7,018 nt of DNA from Sutterella sp. (GTDB lineage: Bacteria > Pseudomonadota > Gammaproteobacteria > Burkholderiales > Burkholderiaceae_F): the NCBI GenBank assembly GCA_019418235.1, contig DYCH01000030.1:1-7018 (forward strand), in the 5' to 3' direction. Position numbers and translations under genes: made by a program. The first letter of the stretch is position 1. The number at the start of each line of letters is the position of its first letter. Shown piece after piece: positions 1-4,050 of this stretch. The notes under the pieces were generated by a model. It saw only the letters and a list, made by a program, of their open reading frames with translations. It was not told the DNA's origin and did no database searches.

Positions 1-145
1 GGTCATAAGCACGAGCTTCACCGCCGAATTGTTGGGCGAGAACCGTCGTGATAGCAGCCGTCAACGTCGTCTTACCATGGTCGACGTGACCGATCGTGCC
101 CACGTTAACGTGGGGCTTGGTGCGTTCAAACTTGCCTTTTGCCAT
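1..145 (-). CDS. tuf: Elongation factor Tu, N-terminal part (runs off the window)
   Basis: EF-Tu is the cytoplasmic GTPase that delivers aminoacyl-tRNA to the ribosome. Only the first 48 codons are present. The translation begins MAKGKFERTKPHVNVGTIGH and contains the G1/P-loop GHVDHGKT at residues 19-26, which binds the GTP phosphates. The start is the ATG read on the minus strand at 145-143, preceded by a strong AGGAG ribosome binding site (152-156) at a 6-base distance. The gene follows tRNA-Tyr, tRNA-Gly and tRNA-Thr on the same strand, as in the E. coli tufB operon, so it is probably co-transcribed with them. No convincing separate promoter is visible in the 60 bases between tRNA-Thr and the start. 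A terminator-like hairpin in that gap may reduce read-through. Many proteobacteria carry two near-identical tuf copies; by context this is the tRNA-linked one. The family assignment is essentially certain. Confidence 0.97.
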   Translation of the reverse strand, partial: MAKGKFERTKPHVNVGTIGHVDHGKTTLTAAITTVLAQQFGGEARAYD

Positions 146-169
146 GGCTAACTCCTGAACAAACTTTAT

Positions 170-195
170 AAAAATCTCCTCGCACTTGCGAGAAG
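170..195 (-). terminator. Hairpin plus U-tract between tRNA-Thr and tuf (attenuator-like)
   Basis: Read on the minus strand, CTTCTCGC (195-188), loop AAGT and GCGAGGAG (183-176) form an 8-bp stem with one G-T wobble. It is followed by A and five Ts (174-170). This has the form of a Rho-independent terminator. It starts about 10 bases after the CCA end of tRNA-Thr and ends 24 bases before the tuf start codon. Because tuf has to be expressed strongly, it is more likely a partial terminator or an RNA-processing and 3'-end-protecting stem for the tRNA transcript than a full stop. The structure is seen directly; its function is inferred. Confidence 0.6.
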
Positions 196-205
196 GATAG
201 AAAAC

Positions 206-280
<75 letters not shown>

Positions 281-314
281 CAAATTAATTAATCCGGGAT
301 TGTCCACTGAACTG

Positions 315-388
315 TGGAGCGGGTGAAGGGAATCGAACCCTCGTCATAAGCTTGGAAGGCTTCTGCTCTACCATTGAGCTACACCCGC
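315..388 (-). tRNA. tRNA-Gly (anticodon TCC)
   Basis: On the minus strand the acceptor stem is GCGGGTG/CACCCGC with discriminator T and an encoded CCA (317-315). The anticodon stem AAGC/GCTT encloses loop CTTCCAA, giving anticodon TCC, which reads GGA/GGG glycine codons. The T-loop GTTCGATTC is intact. It lies between tRNA-Tyr and tRNA-Thr and corresponds by position to E. coli glyT. Confidence 0.97.
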
Positions 389-452
389 CTAAGTGTGAGG
401 ATCGTTTAATCCCGCTAGCAACCTCGGTTTCATTGCCTCAACAACGATCGCT

Positions 453-538
453 TGGTGGAGGGAGATGGATTCGAACCATCGTAGGCGTAAGCCAACAGAT
501 TTACAGTCTGCCCCCTTTAGCCACTCGGGCATCCCTCC
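453..538 (-). tRNA. tRNA-Tyr (anticodon GTA)
   Basis: On the minus strand the acceptor stem GGAGGGA/TCCCTCC is followed by discriminator A and an encoded CCA (455-453). The anticodon stem CAGA/TCTG encloses loop CTGTAAA, giving anticodon GTA, which reads UAU/UAC tyrosine codons. At 86 bases with a long variable arm it is a class II tRNA, as expected for bacterial tRNA-Tyr. It is the first gene of the operon, about 8 bases from the predicted transcription start. Confidence 0.97.
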
Positions 539-552
539 GTAGCGAGAATCGA

Positions 553-581
553 ATTATGGTAAGTTTTTAAACTAATGTCAA
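553..581 (-). promoter_or_regulatory. Strong sigma70 promoter of the tRNA-tuf operon
   Basis: On the minus strand a perfect -35 TTGACA (581-576) is followed by a 17-bp spacer and -10 CATAAT (558-553), which matches TATAAT at 5 of 6 positions. The predicted start is near 546, just ahead of the tRNA-Tyr 5' end at 538. Upstream of the -35, three A-runs on the minus strand (590-585, 600-595, 611-605) occupy the region where UP elements contact the RNA polymerase alpha C-terminal domains. The hexamers are seen directly; transcription start and strength are inferred. Confidence 0.82.
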
Positions 582-584
582 GAC

Positions 585-611
585 TTTTTTGAAGTTTTTT
601 ATAATTTTTTT
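585..611 (-). promoter_or_regulatory. Helically phased A-tracts, candidate UP element / bend
   Basis: Three runs of 6, 6 and 7 As on the minus strand (Ts at 585-590, 595-600 and 605-611 on the plus strand) begin exactly 10 bp apart. The nearest is 4 bp upstream of the TTGACA hexamer. Phased A-tracts bend DNA, and A/T-rich DNA between about -40 and -60 acts as an UP element at stable-RNA promoters. The block overlaps the stop codon (612-610) of the upstream 106-codon gene. Confidence 0.6.
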
Positions 612-930
612 AAAGTGCATCCACCAAGGTTATAAAAAAACCTCCAATAATCAAATAGGTAGAGAACTCACTAATCCATGACAACCATGGTTTATTTTGA
701 TCGTTTTTGTTGCGTTGTTGCTCTAAGGCTGCCTCTAAATCTTCAACAGACGTTGTGTTCATCAGCTTTTCAAAATCAATAACAGGCATGCGTCCGAGGC
801 CCGAGAGCATTTTCAACGCTGCCCCAACACACATAAGCGCCATCCCCAAATCTCCTTGCATGAAAACGGCAATCCCCGTTCCTGCCAATGCTGCAGATAG
901 CACAATAACCAAAAGTTCTAAATTACTCAC
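610..930 (-). CDS. Uncharacterised small membrane protein, 106 aa
   Basis: I do not recognise this protein. It has two hydrophobic segments near the N-terminus (about residues 5-24 and 26-46), a charged, probably helical middle region (about 52-80, rich in Glu, Gln, Asn and Lys), and a third hydrophobic segment at the C-terminus (about 86-104). It is therefore likely an inner-membrane protein with three short membrane segments. The start codon is GTG (930-928), chosen because a near-perfect AAAGGAG ribosome binding site lies at 944-938, seven bases upstream. That site and the sensible membrane topology are the main evidence that the gene is real. It is divergent from cls and points towards the tRNA-tuf promoter, with no clear terminator after it. 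Nothing in the sequence links it to lipid synthesis beyond adjacency to cls. Confidence 0.72.
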   Translation of the reverse strand: MSNLELLVIVLSAALAGTGIAVFMQGDLGMALMCVGAALKMLSGLGRMPVIDFEKLMNTTSVEDLEAALEQQRNKNDQNKPWLSWISEFSTYLIIGGFFITLVDAL

Positions 931-956
931 TTATTCGCTCCTTTGCATTGCCCAAT

Positions 957-965
957 TGTATAGCA
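957..965 (-). promoter_or_regulatory. Possible extended -10 promoter for the 106-aa gene
   Basis: On the minus strand TG-C-TATACA (965-957) resembles an extended -10 element (TGnTATAAT). It would place the transcript start near 950, about 20 bases before the GTG start and just ahead of the AAAGGAG site. No good -35 is present, which is tolerated at extended -10 promoters. No convincing promoter for cls was found in the opposite direction. Confidence 0.3.
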
Positions 966-1028
966 TCCAATTCTTACAATCATTTAATCGTATCGCTGTT
1001 ACACTATGTCTAAACACAGGAACAGAGT

Positions 1029-2489
1029 ATGTTGTTTTCCATTTCAGATCAGTTGTTGTCCTACGGGATCATTGCTGCCCTTATTCAGGCAGGGCTTATT
1101 ATTGGCGTTACCTTGCGCGTAATGCTCACCCGTCATCCCCCCGGTAGTGCTTTTGCATGGATTTTGCTCACCGTCATTCTCCCTTACGGTGGATTCATTC
1201 TTTACCTGTTGCTTGGTGAACGCACTTTGGGTCGTTGGCATGCCCGAAAACTACGTAAAGCGATGCGTAAACAACGTCAGTACTTTCGACGCATTTCTTT
1301 TACAGCTAATCGCGCACCTCTGCACTATCGAGGCCTGGCTCGCATGGCCAACCGATTAGGCAAACACCCCCTAACGTACGATTCCTCACTGCACTTACTC
1401 GGGGATTCCGACGAAGCATTGACTCGACTGGAACAAGATATCAACAATGCTCGAAGCTTCATTTTGATGGAGTTTTACATTTGGGATCTGGGTGGCAAAG
1501 CCGACAACATTTCTGCAGCCATCGTTAGAGCAGCCAGACGAGGCGTTCAGTGCTTTGTCTTAGTTGATGCTATCGGCTCTCGTCGTTTCTTAAAAAGTGA
1601 GTGGATTCATCTTTTTAAAGATGCCGGCGTTCATCTTGAAGAAGCTCTCCCTGTCAACCCAATTAGTGCACTTTTAGCCAGAGCGGATATTCGTTTGCAT
1701 CGAAAAATTGTCGTTATTGACAAAATCATTGGTTACAGCGGCAGCCTCAACATGGTTGATCCACACTTTTTTAAATCTTCCAATACCGTTGGACAATGGG
1801 TCGATGCCATGGTTCGTGCCAAAGGTGAGGTGGTTGAAAGCCTTTACCAACTGGTTAAGTTTGACTGGCAAGTTCTCACTGACTCTAAAGAGTTTCTTCC
1901 CAATATCCGATTAAAACAATTTCGTTTTGATGAAAAAGACCGTGCAACCGTCATGCTTGTACCATCGGGGCCCGGCACCAGTCATGATGCGAATCAACGC
2001 ATTATTTTGCAAGCGATCAATAATGCACAAAAAGAAATACAAATCGTCACTCCCTATTTCGTCCCTGGCGAAGCTTTAGCCTTATCACTTCAAAACGCTG
2101 CGATTCGAGGCGTTCGAGTTAAGCTTATTCTTTCAGAAAAAACAGATTCTTCATTAGTCTCTTATGCTGCACGCCGTTATTTTGATGACCTATTACAATC
2201 CGGCATTGAAGTTGAACTCTACAGGGGTGGCGTTTTACATACCAAAAGTCTTATGATTGATGGCAACTTATCACTTTTTGGCACCGTCAACATGGACATA
2301 CGTAGCCTGCACCTTAATTACGAGTTGATGCTGATGGTGATAGATGTCGAATTCGCCCAAAAATTGGCTCAACTTAATCGCTCCTATGAAGAGCAAAGCA
2401 CCAAACTAAACGCCCATCAATGGTATCAAAGAAGTCTTTGGGAACGGACAAAAGAAGGGGCGAGTTTTCTGATCTCACCCCTACTGTAA
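1029..2489 (+). CDS. cls: Cardiolipin synthase (ClsA type, phospholipase D superfamily)
   Basis: This enzyme condenses two phosphatidylglycerol molecules into cardiolipin plus glycerol at the inner membrane. The 486-residue length equals that of E. coli ClsA. Two N-terminal membrane segments (about residues 9-33 and 42-62) are followed by a basic linker and two phospholipase D domains. Both HKD motifs are complete: H224, K226 and D231 in LHRKIVVID with downstream GSLN, and H404, K406 and D411 in LHTKSLMID with downstream GTVNMD. ClsA-type features such as the early HPPGSAFAW and LLLGER segments are also present. The ATG is supported by AGGA at 1018-1021, seven bases upstream. The gene stands alone between two minus-strand genes. 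Its stop lies 9 bp from the stop of the convergent 128-aa gene, so its transcript must end inside that gene. Confidence 0.96.
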   Translation: MLFSISDQLLSYGIIAALIQAGLIIGVTLRVMLTRHPPGSAFAWILLTVILPYGGFILYLLLGERTLGRWHARKLRKAMRKQRQYFRRISFTANRAPLHYRGLARMANRLGKHPLTYDSSLHLLGDSDEALTRLEQDINNARSFILMEFYIWDLGGKADNISAAIVRAARRGVQCFVLVDAIGSRRFLKSEWIHLFKDAGVHLEEALPVNPISALLARADIRLHRKIVVIDKIIGYSGSLNMVDPHFFKSSNTVGQWVDAMVRAKGEVVESLYQLVKFDWQVLTDSKEFLPNIRLKQFRFDEKDRATVMLVPSGPGTSHDANQRIILQAINNAQKEIQIVTPYFVPGEALALSLQNAAIRGVRVKLILSEKTDSSLVSYAARRYFDDLLQSGIEVELYRGGVLHTKSLMIDGNLSLFGTVNMDIRSLHLNYELMLMVIDVEFAQKLAQLNRSYEEQSTKLNAHQWYQRSLWERTKEGASFLISPLL

Positions 2490-2498
2490 AAAGATTGG

Positions 2499-2885
2499 TT
2501 ATTTATCGGTGCGCCGATGTTCTTCAACCACCACGGCATCCTCAACGTCTTGTGGATGTCCTTTAAAAGCCCTCGGTGTTTGCGGCTTTTGTTCTGATTG
2601 AGGGCGACTTCCGAAAGGATTGTTACTTTCAGGATTGATTCTCATACCGTCACTCATTTCTCGCATTCGTTGCAAAGGATCGCCGTAAATCAAACGGTAA
2701 ATAAACCCAGCAATCAACATAAAAACAATAATGCCGAGAATGATTAAGGCTACCGCACCGATGACCGGCAAAAGTAAAACCCCCAAACCGATCAAGCCAG
2801 CTAAAACTGCGACACTGATTAACAAGCGCAAAAGCGGATTTTGAGGACCAGGGTTCGGGCCACCCCTGTAAATATAAATGGGCAT
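2499..2885 (-). CDS. Uncharacterised membrane protein with hydrophilic tail, 128 aa
   Basis: I do not recognise a family with certainty. A short N-terminus (MPIYIYRGG, Gly/Pro/Asn-rich to residue 17) is followed by two adjoining hydrophobic segments (about 18-39 and 40-63) joined at a Pro, probably a membrane hairpin. About 60 hydrophilic, Pro/Gln/Glu/Arg-rich and probably disordered residues (69-128) follow. The start is the ATG at 2885-2883; AGGA at 2900-2897 is the nearest ribosome binding site, at a rather long 11-base spacing. The gene converges on cls and diverges from folE2, so it is a one-gene transcription unit in this window. Its control region is the dyad-rich 2886-3159 intergenic stretch. 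The long composition-consistent frame and clear membrane architecture support a real gene; its function is unknown. Confidence 0.75.
   Translation of the reverse strand: MPIYIYRGGPNPGPQNPLLRLLISVAVLAGLIGLGVLLLPVIGAVALIILGIIVFMLIAGFIYRLIYGDPLQRMREMSDGMRINPESNNPFGSRPQSEQKPQTPRAFKGHPQDVEDAVVVEEHRRTDK
2566..2590. terminator. Weak bidirectional hairpin inside the 128-aa gene, candidate cls terminator
   Basis: AAAAGCC (2566-2572) and GGCTTTT (2584-2590) form a 7-bp stem with a 12-base loop, with As on one side and Ts on the other. It lies about 77 bases past the cls stop codon, within the C-terminal codons of the convergent gene. It is the only plausible cls terminator seen here. The stem has only three G-C pairs, so this is a tentative call. 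Confidence 0.25.
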
Positions 2886-2913
2886 GTCTTTCTTTTTCCT
2901 ACTTAAAAGTCAT

Positions 2914-2936
2914 TTGTTACAACGCTAACTTTAGCG
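2914..2936. promoter_or_regulatory. Adjoining dyads, candidate operator near the 128-aa gene
   Basis: TTGTTACAA (2914-2922) is a 4-1-4 palindrome. It abuts CGCTAA-CT-TTAGCG (2923-2936), a perfect 6-bp inverted repeat around a 2-bp centre. The spacer is too short for a hairpin and neither side has a T-run, so it looks more like a protein-binding operator than a terminator. It lies 29-51 bp upstream of the 128-aa start codon. The symmetry is seen directly; no regulator family was matched. Confidence 0.35.
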
Positions 2937-2996
2937 GGAGCAACATGGCTTTGTCCATTGCAAAAGTTTCTATTCTTATCCATTGAATATACAGCA

Positions 2997-3066
2997 AAAA
3001 CACTTGATATTTATCCAAAAAAATCCAATCTGTCCCCTCCTGAGAAAGCAATACCCAAAACACTTG
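2997..3066 (+). repeat. Two copies of AAAACACTTG, 60 bp apart
   Basis: The 10-mer AAAACACTTG occurs at 2997-3006 and 3057-3066. The first copy runs into the FNR-like box and the second into TACAAT (3069-3074). The spacing of exactly 60 bp and the shared ATA shortly after both copies suggest either repeated binding sites or chance in AT-rich DNA. Confidence 0.4.
3004..3017. promoter_or_regulatory. FNR/CRP-family box (9 of 10 consensus bases)
   Basis: TTGAT-ATTT-ATCCA matches the FNR consensus TTGAT-N4-ATCAA at 9 of 10 fixed positions. It sits in the divergent region between the 128-aa gene and folE2. For a minus-strand transcript, a -10-like GATAAG at 2980-2975 would put the box near -42, the standard class II activator position. 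For a plus-strand transcript, TACAAT at 3069-3074 would put it near -71. Which gene it serves, if either, cannot be told from sequence. Confidence 0.35.
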
Positions 3067-3086
3067 GATACAATTTCATCTTTTAA

Positions 3087-3116
3087 TTGCTTAATTTTTC
3101 GATTTTTCGCCATAAA
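3087..3116 (+). promoter_or_regulatory. Possible folE2 promoter
   Basis: TTGCTT (3087-3092), an 18-bp spacer and CATAAA (3111-3116) form a mediocre sigma70 match (3 of 6 and 4 of 6). Transcription would start near 3123, about 37 bases before the folE2 ATG. The spacer contains a tandem 8-bp repeat, ATTTTTCG twice (3094-3109). The DNA is AT-rich, so false matches are easy and confidence is low. Confidence 0.25.
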
Positions 3117-3148
3117 TCGTTCGCAAATTTTTGCTTTTTTAGCGAAAA
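3104..3148 (+). repeat. Nested and competing inverted repeats in the folE2 leader
   Basis: TTTTCGC (3104-3110) is complementary to GCGAAAA (3142-3148). TTCGC (3120-3124) can pair with the same right-hand arm (GCGAA, 3142-3146). Between them lies the small palindrome GCAAA-TT-TTTGC (3123-3134). The right arm ends 11 bases before the folE2 ATG, over the only weak ribosome-binding region (AAGA at 3151-3154 follows it). This could be leader RNA structure or an operator; the stems are short and AT-rich. Confidence 0.35.
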
Positions 3149-3159
3149 TTAAGACACTT

Positions 3160-3954
3160 ATGAAAACATCAATTGAAAACAATTTACCTGACGTTCAATC
3201 GAGCGTAGACCCTCGCAATATCGACATTGAATATGTTGGTGTGCGCGGGATGGAGTTTCCTGTGTCCGTGCAATCGGCCAACGGTGTGCAAAACACTGTT
3301 GCCAAGGTCGGTATGTTTGTTGGTCTTTCTGCTGAGAAAAAAGGCACTCACATGTCTCGTTTTCTTGGTCTTTTGAGCAATCACAATGCTCCTATTAGCC
3401 ATCAATCTTTGATTGACTTGATGCAACGCATGCTCTCGGATTTAGATGCCACAGAAGGCAAAATTGAATTTGAATTCCCATTTTTCGTAAAGAAAATCGC
3501 ACCCGTTTCTAAACTTGAAAGTTTGATGAATTACCAAGTTCGTTATGAAGTGCGTCACGACAATGGACAAACCCGAGTATTGCAAACGACCGTTGCTCCG
3601 GTAACAAGCTTGTGTCCCTGCAGCAAAGAAATCTCTCAATATGGAGCTCACAATCAACGCTCCCATATCACGATTACAACGCGCAGCGACGGTCAGGTCT
3701 CTCTTGAACAACAAATCCGCTATGCCGAAGAAAGTGCTTCGTGCGAACTCTGGAGTCAACTCAAGCGCGTCGATGAAAAATTTGTCACTGAACGCGCCTA
3801 TGAGAATCCCAAATTCGTCGAAGACCTCATTCGTGATGTGGCCGTTGCCTTAAATGCCAATGAGCATATTTTGGCCTACCATATCGAAGCGGAAAATTTT
3901 GAATCCATTCACAACCACTCGGCTTACGCTCAAATTCGTAAGGGAACCCTTTAA
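3160..3954 (+). CDS. folE2: GTP cyclohydrolase FolE2 (type IB)
   Basis: FolE2 converts GTP to 7,8-dihydroneopterin triphosphate, the first step of tetrahydrofolate (and in some bacteria queuosine) synthesis, in the cytoplasm. It replaces the strictly zinc-dependent FolE and can work with other metals. The 264-residue product has the family hallmarks: VRGMEFP near residues 28-34, GTHMSRF at about 62-68, and SLCPCSKEIS with Cys152 and Cys154. GAHNQRSH follows, with His164 and His169. Glu206 and Glu221 lie where the family has its acidic metal ligands. Homology starts at the ATG at 3160. The frame is open further upstream to about 2983, but that part is low-complexity and lacks a ribosome binding site. 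The ribosome binding site at 3160 is also weak (AAGA at 3151-3154). The gene stands alone: it is divergent from the 128-aa gene and has a strong terminator after it. I saw no Zur-type palindrome upstream. Confidence 0.96.
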   Translation: MKTSIENNLPDVQSSVDPRNIDIEYVGVRGMEFPVSVQSANGVQNTVAKVGMFVGLSAEKKGTHMSRFLGLLSNHNAPISHQSLIDLMQRMLSDLDATEGKIEFEFPFFVKKIAPVSKLESLMNYQVRYEVRHDNGQTRVLQTTVAPVTSLCPCSKEISQYGAHNQRSHITITTRSDGQVSLEQQIRYAEESASCELWSQLKRVDEKFVTERAYENPKFVEDLIRDVAVALNANEHILAYHIEAENFESIHNHSAYAQIRKGTL

Positions 3955-3977
3955 AAAAAGGCTAGTGGCTTTGTGAT

Positions 3978-4012
3978 CCCTTCTGCGTCGTTTTGCGACT
4001 CAGAAGGGTTTT
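3978..4012 (+). terminator. Rho-independent terminator after folE2
   Basis: CCCTTCTG (3978-3985) pairs with CAGAAGGG (4001-4008). A single C/T mismatch leads to the inner stem GTCG (3987-3990) / CGAC (3996-3999) with loop TTTTG. TTTT follows at 4009-4012. This is a GC-rich 12-bp interrupted stem with a T-run, 23 bases past the folE2 stop. It separates folE2 from the argS operon. Confidence 0.85.
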
Positions 4013-4031
4013 GTACATTATTGAATTACTA

Positions 4032-4050
4032 AACGTTTGGACAAACCGTT
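4032..4050 (+). repeat. Imperfect palindrome abutting the argS start codon
   Basis: AACGTTTG (4032-4039) and CAAA-C-CGTT (4042-4050, one bulged C) are inverted repeats around GA. As RNA the ribosome-binding GGA (4039-4041) would sit in a tight loop immediately before the ATG at 4051. It could be an operator or a translational control hairpin for argS; this is inference from symmetry alone. Confidence 0.3.

Noticed and set aside
146..169. Separate tuf promoter using TATAAA at the end of the hairpin T-run
   Set aside because: The hexamer resembles a -10 element, but no acceptable -35 lies 16-18 bp upstream, and the position overlaps the hairpin.
352..570. 72-codon plus-strand open frame with a GGGRWIRT-like stretch
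   Set aside because: It runs antisense across tRNA-Gly and tRNA-Tyr. This is a well-known type of spurious frame over tRNA genes and it has no independent support.
707..1147. 146-codon plus-strand open frame
   Set aside because: It lies antisense to the 106-aa gene and overlaps the cls start in another frame. The product is compositionally unlike a protein, and the minus-strand gene has the better ribosome binding site.
2983..3159. In-frame 59-codon upstream extension of folE2
   Set aside because: The extra residues are low-complexity, Lys/Phe/Ile-rich translations of AT-rich DNA. FolE2 homology and usual length begin at the ATG at 3160.
2886..3159. Zur box or folate/preQ1-type riboswitch upstream of folE2
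   Set aside because: I looked because folE2 is often zinc-regulated and pterin genes can carry riboswitches. No Zur-like palindrome (TGTTATA/TATAACA type) and no recognisable aptamer core was seen. A covariance-model scan would settle this.
3442..3759. 105-codon minus-strand open frame inside folE2
   Set aside because: It is a shadow of folE2, and its sequence shows no plausible protein features.
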